From contig OY282497.1 of NCBI GenBank assembly GCA_958295605.1, positions 17,468,369 through 17,532,368 on the forward strand: a stretch of DNA of 64,000 nt, in the 5' to 3' direction. This DNA is from Ajuga chamaepitys. Lineage: Eukaryota; Streptophyta; Magnoliopsida; Lamiales; Lamiaceae. The translations under genes were made by a program, and so were the position numbers. The notes beneath the pieces are model-generated. The model was given only the letters and a program-made list of their open reading frames with translations, had not been told where the DNA came from and ran no database searches. Positions 25,057 to 36,817 of the stretch are shown here, piece after piece; the first letter of the stretch is position 1; the number at the start of each line of letters is the position of its first letter.

Positions 25057-25381
25057 TATACGTCCTTCCTTTTTTTTTTAATTGTCATTCTAGTTTATTT
25101 GTTTTGTTTGTAAATAGTTGTCGTTTTAGCTTTTTTACCACTTTTTTCCCAATACTAACTCTATAGTTATGGAAAGTGTTAATAATATATAGCAATGATT
25201 AAAATATTCAGGAAATTTAAGGAAATTAGTTGTGAAGATCCCATACCTAGTTATATGTAAGTTAGGGTAAAAATGATCAGCCATATATTTATTTATATTT
25301 AGATAAAAGAGTTACAATAATACACAGGGGACTGTCGGAAATTAAACTTGAAATCTCAAGCACATGTTTTGTTTCATAGTA

Positions 25382-25580
25382 CTCCCTCCGTCCCGAATGA
25401 ACTTGCACACTTTTCGAATTCGGTCGTCCCAAGCAAACTTGTACACTTCCTAATAAGGAAAGTTATAACACAATCTCCACCTCCAATCCACCTTTGAAAA
25501 GTCAACAAAATTCCGAAAAAATAACTTTTCTTAATATATGTGTCAACCCCCCTATGCAAGTTCATTTGGGACGGAGGGAG
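25382..25580. mobile_element. Stowaway-type MITE 3
   Basis: CTCCCTCCGTCCC and GGGACGGAGGGAG ends are flanked by TA (25380-25381, 25581-25582). The internal core is shared with the other copies. Confidence 0.9.
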
Positions 25581-25589
25581 TAGTATTTA

Positions 25590-25809
25590 GGACCGATTTG
25601 GTTGTAAATCATCACTTGATTATAAATCATCAATGACAATGATAATGAGTATTAATGAGAGGTCAATTGTACTATGGAATAATGTGGGGCGATCCGTTAA
25701 TAAAATGAGGTATTGATTAACTTATTCATTATTTACCAAGCACCATAAATAAAAATGAGTCATCATTCATTCATATTCCCTACCCCTAAACTCGTCAATC
25801 AAGCGGGCC
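25590..25809. mobile_element. Tourist-like MITE with GG(A/C)CCG ends
   Basis: The left end GGACCGATTTGGTTG and right end CAATCAAGCGGGCC are imperfect inverted repeats. Both are flanked by TTTA (25586-25589 and 25810-25813), which fits a TTA/TAA-type PIF target duplication. No coding capacity. It lies 8 bp from Stowaway MITE 3. Confidence 0.6.
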
Positions 25810-26108
25810 TTTAAATATTTATTATTTTCAATGTTAGAGAATTGAGTTATGCTCTTCCGGCGTCCTCTGTTCAACCTAACATCCACTAAACTAAACTAAA
25901 CTAAACTAAACTCATTAAAGCGTCTCTATTTTCAACTTCATATTCCAATGATGACCCATCTCAAAGTAGTGTTCATGATTTGGATTTGATTCAACCTGAC
26001 CATTTAGTTATTCGGATCACTAATTCAGATTTTTCGCATTCGGATCGAATGAAGGAGTTTAGCTGAATTGTTAGGTGAATAAATAGTTTTGGATTCAAAT
26101 ATTCATAT

Positions 26109-27225
26109 CTATATCTATACCATATTATAAAGACGGAGGTTATTTACAACCCATAAAATTTCTTAACGCAACCCATTAATTTAATAACTTAAAATACTAT
26201 TAGTTAAAAACTAGGGGTATGTTTGGCTGGGGTTGGGACAACCCATCATGTTTAGTTGGGATTGTCCCAACCCCTCCTTATGTTTGTTTATACAGGTTGA
26301 CTTAACCATCGTAAATTTCAATAACACTTTAATCATAAAATCAATCATTATTAATAAACTCTTACACACATCACATCATATTTTACAATGGAAAATTATA
26401 TCCTATACTATAACCACTACCTCAATCATCCAAACAAACATCACTTTTTTACTCTCCCAGCCACTAACTCCTGCCACTATCCTCAGCCAATAGTACCTCA
26501 GCCACCACCATCTCCAACAAAACATGCACTAGATCACCGTTAAAAAAAAAAAATAACATAATCAATTAAACCCCTTTTTTTAAAGAACTCATTAAACCCT
26601 TTTTTTTTTTTCCATCAAATGGAGAGTATAAATAATCATTTATCATAGATATTTAATCTTAGAATAAAGATCATAATAAGAAATAAAAACAAAGTGATTT
26701 CCCCAATGATAATTGATAACCCACCTCTAGTTAGAATTTTAAGATTGACAAGTGCATTCATGGAGAATTATTTTTTCCTTTTTGTTTTGAAGAACACAAT
26801 AAAACATTTTCGTCTGATAAAAATAAAACCCATTTGTTATCTTGAAAAAGAAAATCCATAACTTCCATAGAATCTGGAAAAGACGAAAAGAAAAATGCAT
26901 TATGCTGTATTTTAAAAGATTCATAGACTTACAACTTCTATTCAAATTCATTGAGAACAAAGATATCAATAACTTAATTGGATAAAGAAGACAGTAAATA
27001 AATGAGTTTGTAGAAGATGCATAAATTTTGCGTATTTTTTTAGTATTTTAATTTGAACTATTTAATTTAATTTGATAAATAAAAAGGAATAATTGGTAAT
27101 TACAGGGTTGTATCAAGAAATTTATACTGAATTTTAAACAAGAGTGAGCTGCATTGAGAAGTGAGTTACGTTAAGAAATTTTGTGGGCTGAGAATAGCCG
27201 CCGTCTATTATAAAAGTATGAATGT
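26109..27225. mobile_element. Element with inverted TATTATAAAGACGG ends, hosting a nested MITE
   Basis: The left arm (about 26115-26175) and right arm (about 27170-27225, reverse complement) share TATAA(A/T)AGACGG and CAAAATTTCTTAACG-type blocks. The ends look like Helitron 5' termini (TCTATAC...TATTATAAAG) but face each other, so this is either a TIR element or two Helitron ends in opposite orientation. The interior is AT-rich and non-coding apart from the nested MITE at 26214-26528. Confidence 0.45.
26214..26528. mobile_element. Tourist-like MITE related to the 16-kb Harbinger element
   Basis: It has ends GGGGTATGTTTGGCTGGGG and, inverted, TGCATGTTTTGTTGGAG. It is flanked by a 3-bp CTA duplication (26211-26213, 26529-26531). 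Its reverse complement matches 15971-16240 over long blocks (GGTAGTGGTT(G/A)TAGT, GATGTGA(A/T)GTGTGTAAGAG, ATGATTAAAGT). It is therefore probably a deletion derivative of the same family. Confidence 0.68.
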
Positions 27226-27463
27226 TTTGATCCGTCCATTTTCTATTATGCCTAATATGTCCTTAATAGAATTAAATTTAAGGGTAACTACGTAATGTAA
27301 AAACATTAAATGTTTTTTTCATTTGAATATAAAAATTAAGAGACTTTTTATATTTCTAACTCTCCCTATAATACTGCATATTTATATTCATCATCTTATA
27401 GAGTTTTGAATATTTTGAATTATGAAATAATGTTAGCTTCAAATTAGAACAGAACTAAAGAGT
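27226..27463. other. AT-rich spacer before the copia element
   Basis: The block CTATTATAAAAGTATGAATG (27206-27225) and the bases after it resemble 37268-37287 and probably mark a repeated (Helitron-like) end. Nothing else is recognised. Confidence 0.4.
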
Positions 27464-27468
27464 TTTTA

Positions 27469-27900
27469 TGAAAGTAATGGACTAGATTAGGATATGGACT
27501 TTAATTAATTAATAGGTTATACTAATTAATTAATTATAGCAGACCAGAATATTAGGCCCATATACCTAGGGTGTATGCGCTATATATATGTCTATTCCCT
27601 ATTGTAGGGATAATCAATCTTGTCAGACAGAAACACCATATAGTTCAATAAGGGATTTCCTAGCGATCAATTATTGAACAATTGTACCGAGTATAGTTCC
27701 TGCGGCGGACGATATATACGCGTGGATACCTGAAGTGGTGAATCAATCACGCAATTCAGTCCGATCAATTACGCAACAATTAAGTTGTTCCAACTTTAGC
27801 GTAATTTATGCTCAACGTGTATATCAGTTATAAATCACGATCAATATTCTCGATTACTTATTCCGCTGCGTACATTAGATGGAATCGAGAATCACTAACA
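27469..27900 (+). repeat. 5' LTR of the 27-35 kb copia element
   Basis: It begins TGAAAGTAATGG and ends CACTAACA, and has a TATATATATG-like box near 27580. Same length as the 3' LTR. Confidence 0.95.
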
Positions 27901-27901
27901 G

Positions 27902-27913
27902 TGGTATCAGAGC
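27902..27913 (+). promoter_or_regulatory. Primer binding site (tRNA-iMet)
   Basis: TGGTATCAGAGC starts one base after the 5' LTR and is complementary to the 3' end of plant initiator methionine tRNA, the normal primer for copia reverse transcription. Confidence 0.9.
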
Positions 27914-28179
27914 CCGGGGCTCGATTTATAATTGATTAAAACTCCAAATTGATTGTGGATTAATATTTGATAATTGATACAATTACAATTTGTTTTGAAA
28001 TAATTTCGCAAATTTTGATATATATGGTATACAGTTCTCAAAACAAAATTGTAAATCTGGGTTTCAAACAAAATTTATGTCAAACTGATTTTGAAAACTA
28101 ATTTTGTATGATTCTGGTTTCTGAAACCTGAGTATGCAAAACTCAAATTTTGAAACTAGTAAAATCTGTCGTACTAACC

Positions 28180-28765
28180 CGTCTACTTCCCGTCTGTCGG
28201 CATGGCGGCGGCGAGCGTCGTCGCTACGCGGGAGGGTGGCGGAGCGACTGAAAGCTACTGCACAACACGACAGACGACGGCTGCGGCGGCAGCGTTTTGG
28301 CTGCTGCTGCGAGTCGAACGTCGACAAGGGCGGCGGCGGCTATCATCGCTGTTGCTGCGTGGTCCAACGGAGGGGATGGTCAGCTGGTTCCGGCGACCGT
28401 TCGTTCTACAGCAGATGGCCCGGCGAGTCGGCGAATGGTTCGACCGCTGCACTACTGTTGTGATGGTGGTGGCGGCAGCGTTGGTCCCGTGCTATTGCTG
28501 ATGCTGGAGATGCGCGTCCGGTCGGTGGCGGCCGGCGGTGGCTACTAGTGGCGACGACGGGGATATGGCGGCGCTGACTATTGTCCCTAGCCCAAACCCT
28601 AAAGAATTCTGGGCTGGGCCGGTTTTGTGTCAAATCTGGGCTAGGACAAAACTGGGCTAGGACCCTTCTGGACTGGGCCGCGGATTTGGGCCCATATGTA
28701 AGATCAGCCCAAGACTGGGCTGCTTAAGCAGTAGCTGGGCCAAGACAGCCTGTTTGGGCCGTTCA
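28180..28765 (+). other. GC-rich block in the copia leader, possibly captured host sequence
   Basis: The block stands out from the AT-rich element: CGG/GCG-rich from 28190 to 28560, then a run of TGGGCT/TGGGCC motifs to 28765 with an AAACCCTAAA telo-box near 28595. It contains an ATGGCGGCGGCG start-like stretch at 28202 opening 99 codons, but overlapping frames are open on both strands, as expected for GC-rich DNA. I see no domain. Capture of a host promoter/exon is inference. Confidence 0.4.
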
Positions 28766-29196
28766 TAAAAAAAATAAAATTGTTTTAATTTAATTAATTC
28801 AATTAGATTGATTAATTAGATTAATTCAAAGTTCCAATTACAAATAAAATAGACTTATACATTTATGTTAATTTTGAATTAACATTAAAACTATACTTAT
28901 ATTAATCTAATTGACTAATATTAATTTATTAATTAGATTAATAAATGTTGATAGTATTATTAATTTTGAAAGAATAATACTAGACTTATATATTTATATT
29001 AATTTGGAATTAATATTGAATGTATATTTATATTAATTTAGAATTAATAATAATTTTAATCCACATTTAATTGAAGAATAAAATTTTAATTGGATTAATA
29101 ATTTTATTCGTTGAGCATTTATTTGATATTATGTGATAAGCTATTATTTAATTTTATGCTTATTCAATTTAAATTATAGTAATTTAAGACCGCTTT

Positions 29197-29312
29197 TATG
29201 TTTGGGTAGGCGGCGCCCAATACATGTAGTCCGCGACATTATGTATGGGTAGGCGGCGCCCAATATGTGTGGTCCGCATTTCTTATGCGTGGGTAGGCGG
29301 CACCCAGTAATT
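29197..29312 (+). repeat. Three tandem hairpin repeats in the copia leader
   Basis: Three units of about 50 bp each contain TGGGTAGGCGGC(G/A)CCCA, a self-complementary stretch, and two of the three are followed by GTCCGC. They lie 600 bp upstream of gag. Repeated RNA hairpins in this position could act in packaging or translation, but that is a guess. Confidence 0.75.
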
Positions 29313-29898
29313 GTGTTATAATTTAATATTAGATATTAAATTTAAACAATTAGTATCACATAACAATTCCCCACTAAAAACCAAGTCTTGTTTAGAAACA
29401 AAATGCGTCGTCCATCATAATTGTTTGAGATTCCTAATCTTTTCGACCACGAGTTTTACACCAAAGTGTTTACTCTAAATCAACAAGACTCGGGCTCAAT
29501 CATAGATGCATGGTTGGCATCGTGTGATGGAATTGACTTGCTTAAATTATTTTGTGACGCCAAAGCGACCAAAATAGTGTAAGGACGCGATATTAATTGG
29601 ATTAATAAACCAAGAATTGCAAAATTGTTGTTGCAATTGGCTTAGAGGCCTACCTAGTGATATTATTGTAGTCATCAGCCAAAGCAGAGACTACAGTAAT
29701 ATAGACTTGGATCTTGGAACACTAAGATTTATAATTATTATAAATTCGTATTTTGCGTTTGGGGACGCAAAATATGTTAAAATTAGTGGGAGCTAGTCAT
29801 TACAATAAACCCTTGTTTTGATTAGTGATATGAATGTGATCTTTATTTACTTTATTCTAATTTACTTTTCCGTTTGATTATTTTCTGTTCAGATAAAA

Positions 29899-31128
29899 AT
29901 GTCGAATTTGGCTTATAAATGTTTGATGTAATCAAACAAGTTGACTGGGTCCAACTTTACGGATTGGCTCCGTTGCTTGCGCTTGGTGCTAAGGCAAGAA
30001 AAGGTTGAGTACGTCTTGGATGAACCAATCGGTGTCATCCCCGACAAAACTTCTCCTGAGTATGCTAAGCTTGGCGTAGATGCTCATAAGAAGCATGTTG
30101 AGGATGCCAAGTCGGCTCAGTGTGTCATGTTGTCTTCGATGAGTATCGAACTGCATAGGCAACATGAACACATGCTCCCTTATGAGATGATAAAACACTT
30201 GGAGAGTCTATACGCCTCACAAGCTCAGACAATGGAGTATGAGATACTCAGTGACCTCTTTAAGTGTAAACTTCATAATGGGGCCCAGGTTTCTGAGCAT
30301 GTACTGAAGATGATTGGATTAATTGAGAGGTTGACATCGATTGGAACGGTGTTACCCTCAAGTGTCTCAACTAATCTGATCTTGCAGTCACTTCCTAGTT
30401 CTTTTGAAAACTTCATAGTGAACTTCAACATGAACAACACGAAGGTGACTTTGCCTGAGCTTCACAACATGCTTAAGATCTATGAGTCTTCCACTTCTAA
30501 AGGCAAATCTGTGCTCATGGTGAGCTCTTCTGCGAACTCTTCCAAAAGGAAGAATAAGCAGAAGAAGAAGAAGAAAGCATCTAGCAATGTGGCCTTGAAG
30601 CCAAAGAGTGGAGGGATTCAAAAGAAGCCGAAACTGCCAAAGGATGAGTGTCTATTCTGTCACGAGAAGGGACACTGGAAGAGAGACTGCCCAAAGTTCA
30701 AAGCACAAGGTGCATTGAATGGGAGCTCAGGTATGTTTGTCATTGAGATAAATATGTCTATAAACAATTCACCATCCTGGGTATTAGATACAACTTGTGG
30801 CTCACATATTTGTAATAATGTGCATGGTCTAAGTGACAACAGGAAAGTGAGGCCTAGGGAGGTCGACTTACGCATGGGAAATGGAGCAAGAGTTGCTGCT
30901 GAATGTGTAGGGACTTATAGATTAGATCTTCCTTCAGGATATAGACTAGATTTACATGATTGTTATTTTGTTCCTATAATTTCAAAGAATATTATTTCCA
31001 TTCCAATGTTAGACATTCAAGGTTTTTCCTTCCATTTTGCAAATAGTAGATGCTTGTTTTCGCTTAATGGATTGTTTTATGGAAGTGCCTCTCTTTCGAA
31101 TGGTTTATATATGCTTGAATGTGAATAA
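29899..31128 (+). pseudogene. Copia gag and protease relic
   Basis: ATG at 29899 is followed by an in-frame TAA at 29929, the eleventh codon. The frame then stays open to a TAA at 31126. It carries a UBN2-type gag domain, a CCHC zinc knuckle (CLFCHEKGHWKRDC, about 30650-30690) that would bind genomic RNA, and the start of the protease. The protease active-site triplet reads D-T-T (VLDTTCGSH, near 30787) instead of D-T-G, so even the enzyme core looks inactive. The stop at 31126 splits it from integrase. Confidence 0.9.
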
Positions 31129-34021
31129 AATATTCTCAATGTACAAAGCAAACGACCTAAGCTAAGTAATACGAATAACAAAACCTATCTTTGGCACTGT
31201 AGACTTGGTCATATCAATGAGAAAAGAATAGCAAGATTGAGAAAGTTAGACTATCTCACATCACTTGATTTCGAATCATATGGTGCTTACGAATCTTGTC
31301 TCAAAGGAAAGATGACAAGTAAACCACTTTCTGGGAAAGGGCTATGTGCCAAGATTGTGCTTGAGTTGATCCACACAGATGTGTGTGGACCGTTCCCAAC
31401 TCAAGCAAGAGGTGGATATTCGTACTTCATAACTTTTACTGATGATCTCTCAAGGTATGGATATGTGTATCTGATGAAACACAAATCTGAGGCCTTCGAG
31501 AAATTTAAGGAGTTTAAGTTAGAAGTTGAGAAACAACTTGGGAAAAGTATTAAGACTCTTCGATCAGATCGAGGAGGGGAATACTTGAGCCGAGATTTTC
31601 TTGATTACTTGAAATCACATGGAATCCGGTCAGACTGGACACCTCCAGGTACACCACAGTTGAATGGAGTATCTGAAAGGAGAAATCGAATTTTATTAGA
31701 TATGGTTCGATCCATGATGAGTTTCACCAGTCTCCCTTTATTTCTTTGGGGTTATGCCTTACTTATCGCAGTTTATATTCTGAATAGAGTTCCTTCTAAA
31801 TCGGTCGAGAAAACACCATATGAATTATGGTGTGGCAGAAAGCCGAGTCTTAACCATATGCGGCCTGGGGTTGTCCTGCTTTTGTTAAGAAAATGATGAC
31901 TGATAAGTTGGAAACTAAAAGTGAAAAATGTTATTTTGTGGGATATCCTAGAGAAACCAAAGGAAATGAATTCTATTGTCCTGGAGATCACAAGGTGATA
32001 ATATCCAGAAATGTGACGTTTCTTGAAGATAATTATGTCTCCAAGGAACAGGGTTACAACACAATAGATCTTGAAGAAATTCAAGAACCACAAGATAACA
32101 TGGAGGATGAGGTATTGTCTAATGGAGTGGACAAGAACTCAGTGGGAGTTTTTGATGATCTATTGGGAGGGGAAATGACTCTTAGAGGGTCACCTTAAGA
32201 CAATGAGATGCATCAAAGACAAGATATTATATCAACCCCACCTCAAGAAAATCATAGTGAAATTCTTGAGAATATCCCAAATGTTGAAAACCTCAACACG
32301 CAGGAACCTCATCACGATCAGAATAAACCGCTTGAACCAATGCAAAACCAACTCAATAGGCCTCAAAGGAATCGTCGTGCACCTGAAAGACTAAATCTAT
32401 TGGTTGAGAACCAAGATGATGAGGTTAATTCAGAAGACGACGAACCTAAGACCTATATCGAAGCGGTGTCAGGCACCAATTCGAAGATGTGGCTGGCTGC
32501 CTTAACATCTGAAATGGACTCGATGTACCTCAATCTAGTCTGGGAACTAGTTGATTTGCCAGATGGGGCTCGCCTCATAGGCTGCAAATGGATCTTTAAG
32601 AAGAAGAGAGATGCAGATGGCAAGGTACAAACCTACAAGGTTAGGTTGGTGGCAAAGGGTTATAGTCAACGCGAGGGCATTGATTATGATGAAACCTTTT
32701 CGCCAGTTGCTAAGATCAAGTCCATTAGGATATTACTTGCAATAGTTGCATACTGTGACTTTGACATTTGGCAAATGGATGTCAAAATCGCGTTTCTCAA
32801 TGGAGGACTCGAAGGCACTGTGTATATGTCACAGCCTGAAGGTTTTATATCCAAAGAAAAGCCGAATGTAGTATGCAAGTTAAAGAAGTCCATTTATGGA
32901 CTCAAGCAAGCATCTAGGAGTTGGAATATTTGCTTTGACAGAGCTACCAAATTGTTTGATTTTGTCAGAAGCAAAGAGGATCAATGCGTTTATAGTAAAC
33001 GCAAGAATGGAAATGTTTTCTTCCTTATCATATATGTTGACGATATACTGATAATGGGAAGCGATTGTTCAATGTTGCAATCCGTGAAAGATTGGTTGTC
33101 TAGCTCCTTCATGATGAAGGATCTGGGTGAGGCTTCCTACATCCTTGGAATTAAGATATATCGAGATAGACCTAATAGGATGTTGGGATTGTCTCAGTCT
33201 ACTTACATAGACAAATTGCTGAGACGTTTCTCAATGGAAAATTCTAAGAAAGGATTTCTTCCTATGGGACATGGCATTATATTGTCTAAGAAAGGTTGCC
33301 CTTCTAATGACAAAGAAATGATTTACATGAAGAAGATCCTGTACGCTTTGGCTATAGGATCTATTATGTATGCCATGATATGTACTAGGCTAGATGTGGC
33401 TTATGCACTCAGCATGACAGGCAGATTTCAGCAAAATCCCGGTGAGATACACTGGAGAACTGTCAAGACTATTCTTAAGTACCTTAGAAGGACTAAAGAA
33501 TATTTCTTAGTCTATGGTGGGCAGCCAGAGTTATCAGTTACGGGGTATACTGATGCTAGCTTCCAAACAGACCATGATGACTTCAAGTCTCAGTCAGGAT
33601 ATGTTTTCGTTCTCAATGGTGCTGCAGTGAGTTGGAATAGTTCCAAACAGAGCACAACTACCGATTCTACCACTGAAGCTGAATATATTGCTGCATCTGA
33701 AGCTGCCAAGGAAGCTGTTGCTTTGTTAGAGTTCGTAAAAGAACTAGGTATCGTTCCAAGTGCCAGCAGTGCAATACGCTGTATTGTGACAACACTGGTG
33801 CAGTTGCGCAAGCAAAGGAACCCAGAGCCACGAACAAAAACAAACACGTTCCCCGGAGATATCATCTGATTAGAGAAATAATAGATAGGGGAGAAGTAAA
33901 ATTAGATAGAGTACCTACTGATGATAACTTGGCGGATCCTTTTACTAAGCCGTTGTGTATAGCAAAACATAACAAGCACTTTGAGAGCTTAGGTGTTAGA
34001 CATGCTAGTAGTTGGCTTTGA
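31129..34021 (+). pseudogene. Copia integrase, reverse transcriptase and RNase H relic
   Basis: Integrase pre-domain WHCRLGH is followed by a zinc finger in which one expected Cys reads Tyr (AYESC). The integrase triad is present (HTD, SDRGGEY, SERR). A frameshift near 31870 and a TAA at 32196 separate it from the reverse transcriptase, which is open from 32208 with the YVDD catalytic motif (about 33030). RNase H begins GYTDASF and includes TEAEYIAASEA. A further frameshift near 33775 cuts off the RNase H end, whose remnant runs to a TGA at 34019-34021. These breaks rule out self-mobilisation. Confidence 0.9.
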
Positions 34022-35024
34022 TTCAGTAGGAGTTTATTTTTGTATGTCTTAGAAACCTTTTTATGAAGACATTCAAAACTTGATCACATTCTATGATAAT
34101 ATGTTTATCTTATGGGTTTATGCATTTATTAGAATAATTATTTTGATGGTTTGTTATTATTCTTGTGATTGTTCCCTTGAATTATGACTGTCATTTATGG
34201 TGTGAGACATAAATGATATAGTATGATTCTAAAATTGCCATAACCGATGGTCATCAAGAATGGGATATTGATGACATACAATAGGTTAGCATGTGGTCTT
34301 CATCATATTCTTAGAGAATATAGTGGGTCTCACGACTATTAGATATTATATATCTATGATGGACACATGAATACTTTGGAGAGTATTGGTACGCCCTACT
34401 ATTAAACCGTTTGTTTAGTGTCTACGGTTTATTAGTGTGTGGAGTATGTAATGATCCTTTGACCTGAGGTCAATACTCATTTTGTTTGTTAAGTGATGAA
34501 CTTTGACCAAGCACAACGCTTGCCTCCCAAAGGAGGATAAGACACGTCTTGTGTTGGGTTCATCATGAGGCAAATAAAAATGGTAGTTGAGCCAAGAATG
34601 GGATTCATACCTCGATTGAAATGCGAGAGAACACTTAAATTTCTCTATATTATTTGACAATAAAGTCATTGCTCAATGCAAAAGATATATTCAATTAAAG
34701 TAATTGAATATGATCGAATATGTCATATAATAAAGATGAGAAAAATGTTTGAGCTATTTGGATAGACACATGGCAGATCCTAGGCTCAATCGGGTGGTTC
34801 GTGAATGAAGGGATATTACATAAACTTCATATAAAGGTCGTTTTACGAATTCACGTAAACGTCCTTCATATATCGAGTTCGCTGCGCAACGCAGTCTAGG
34901 AGTTTTGTGCAGACTTTAATTATATTATCGTCGATAATGGGTGCCTGAAGGGTCACACTTTATGTGTATTGTTGTTCCGCTTAAGGGTACAATATTGGTG
35001 TTACGAATTATATCTAATGCTAGT

Positions 35025-35037
35025 CCAAGTGGGAGAT
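35025..35037 (+). promoter_or_regulatory. Polypurine tract of the copia element
   Basis: AAGTGGGAGAT abuts the 3' LTR and is the expected primer for plus-strand DNA synthesis. Confidence 0.75.
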
Positions 35038-35469
35038 TGAAAGTAATGGACTAGATTAGGATATGAGCTTTAATTAATTAATAGGTTATACTAGTTAATT
35101 AATTAAAGCAGACCAGAATATTAGGCCCATATACCTAGGGTGTATGCGCTATATATATGTCTATTCCCTATTGTAGGGATAATCAATCTTGTCAGACAGA
35201 AACACCATATAGTTCAATAAGGGATTTCCTAGCGATCAATTATTGAACAATTGTACCGAGGATAGTTCCTGCGGCGGACGATATATACGCGTGGATACTT
35301 GAAGTGGTGAATCATTCACGCAATTCAGTCCGATCAATTACGCAACAAGTAAGTTGTTCCAACTTTAGCGTAATTTATGCTCAACGTGTATATCAGTTAT
35401 AAATCACGATCACCATTCTCGATTACTTATTCCACTGCGTACATTAGATGGAATCGAGAATCACTAATA
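35038..35469 (+). repeat. 3' LTR of the 27-35 kb copia element
   Basis: 432 bp, about 97% identical to the 5' LTR. It ends ATA where the 5' LTR ends ACA, followed directly by the TTTTA target duplication. Confidence 0.95.
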
Positions 35470-35707
35470 TTTTAACTGATATGCTAGAACCTAGAAGCAT
35501 ATATAAAGGAAAAATATACTAGATAATTTTGATTAGGGATGACAATATGGGTCTCAATGATTAGGGATGATAATATGGGTCTCAATACACGCCAGATTCA
35601 TTTATTAAATAGGTTGAACTTGTCAAACACGATGAAAAAATGGATTGAACGCGGATCAATCTTGTTCCCCTTGAACCCATATAAATTTTAAAAGAAAATT
35701 TTTATTG

Positions 35708-36817
35708 GGTTAATTGCAAAAAAATAGATGACTTTTCCCTTCTTTTGCAATTTAATCATATCTTTTTAAAAATTGCAAATAAATGCACGTATTTTCAAAA
35801 TTTTGCAACTCAATGCAAGAATTAATTTTCCGGTAAGATTATGATGATGTGGCGCCGAAGTTAAAGGGGTTTTGCCCTGTTGGACGCCACCTCATCACAA
35901 ATAAAAAAATGATACTCCCTCCGTCCCGGCCTAATTGGCCAACCTTGGTCGGGCACGGAGACTAAGGAAAAACAGATTATGTGGAATCTTTGACTTTTTC
36001 AAAGGTGGAGATTAAGAGTGAAGATTTTGAGGGTGGAGATTGTGAGAGAATTTGTCATTTATGGGCTAGGACAATTAGGTTAGGACAAACAAATATGGCA
36101 AGTTGGCCAATTAGGACGAGACAGAGGGAGTATGTTTTAGATTTAAAACAAGAAAAATAATTTACCCAACTGCATCTATTATTATTGGCCCCACTTAAAA
36201 CCCTACATTACTTTGTAGTTAAAAAACTAAAGACAAGATCAACGTGTAAATTGAAAGAGATGAGTCGTAACTTCGAGGTTGATCGTACCTGAAGTAACAA
36301 TTCTTAAGGTTTTATCTTACTGATATTGAAACGAGTAAGTATTTCATCTATTGTTGATTATGATTATTATGTGTGTTAGGCGTTGGATTCGTCCATTATA
36401 ATGGGTTATTGCGTATGAAATTCATTTTTCTTTTTCTTTTCAAGCCGTCCTTCATTTTTAGAGGGTTGCTTTTCTTATTATTTTAGTATTTTGTGGTTGA
36501 ATAAGTTGACAAATCCATTATACTTACGTCATGTTTTTTTTGTAAAATTTAAAAACTATATGATTAAATTGTAAAAATTAAAAAAGTCGTGCAATTTTTT
36601 GCATTTAACCAAAATGAGGTGTTGATGTGGCATCTGACGTGGCAATGCCGCCTGAGCTCCGATGACCACATCATCACACGTATCGGAAAATTAATTCTTG
36701 CATTAAATTGCAAAATTTAAAAAAAAAATCATGTATTTTTTTGCAATTCTTAAGAGTATAAATAAATTGTATAAAAGGGAAAAAGTCATGCATTTTTTTT
36801 TTTTTTGCAATTTAACC
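35708..36817. mobile_element. MULE-like non-autonomous element with TIRs of about 150 bp
   Basis: Left arm 35708-35855 (GGTTAATTGCAAAAAAATAG...GCAAGAATTAATTTTCCG) and right arm about 36660-36817 are inverted copies ending GCAATTTAACC. Flanks share a TTTTATT-like target duplication. The neighbouring repeat copy at about 37045-37090 shows the uninterrupted site, supporting the borders. A Stowaway is nested inside (35915-36130). The interior has no transposase. Confidence 0.75.
35915..36130. mobile_element. Stowaway-type MITE 4 (nested)
   Basis: CTCCCTCCGTCCC and a degenerate right end (GACAGAGGGAG) are flanked by TA. The core is in inverted orientation relative to most copies. Confidence 0.85.

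Larger units (their letters stand above)
27469..35469 (+). mobile_element. Full-length but defective Ty1/copia LTR retrotransposon (8.0 kb)
   Basis: Two 432-bp LTRs bound the element, with TTTTA target duplications at 27464-27468 and 35470-35474. Behind the 5' LTR comes TGGTATCAGAGC (tRNA-iMet primer site), then a 2-kb leader, gag, protease, integrase, reverse transcriptase and RNase H in copia order, and a purine tract (AAGTGGGAGAT) before the 3' LTR. I counted 12 differences between the LTRs (about 3%), so the insertion is moderately young. Several stops and frameshifts disable the coding region. Confidence 0.95.

Noticed and set aside
28134..28633. Several overlapping ORFs on both strands
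   Set aside because: GC-rich sequence lacks stop codons by composition; all frames look equally open and none has a domain.
29197..29312. Possible CRISPR-like array
   Set aside because: Only three diverged units inside a eukaryotic retrotransposon leader, without true spacers or cas genes.
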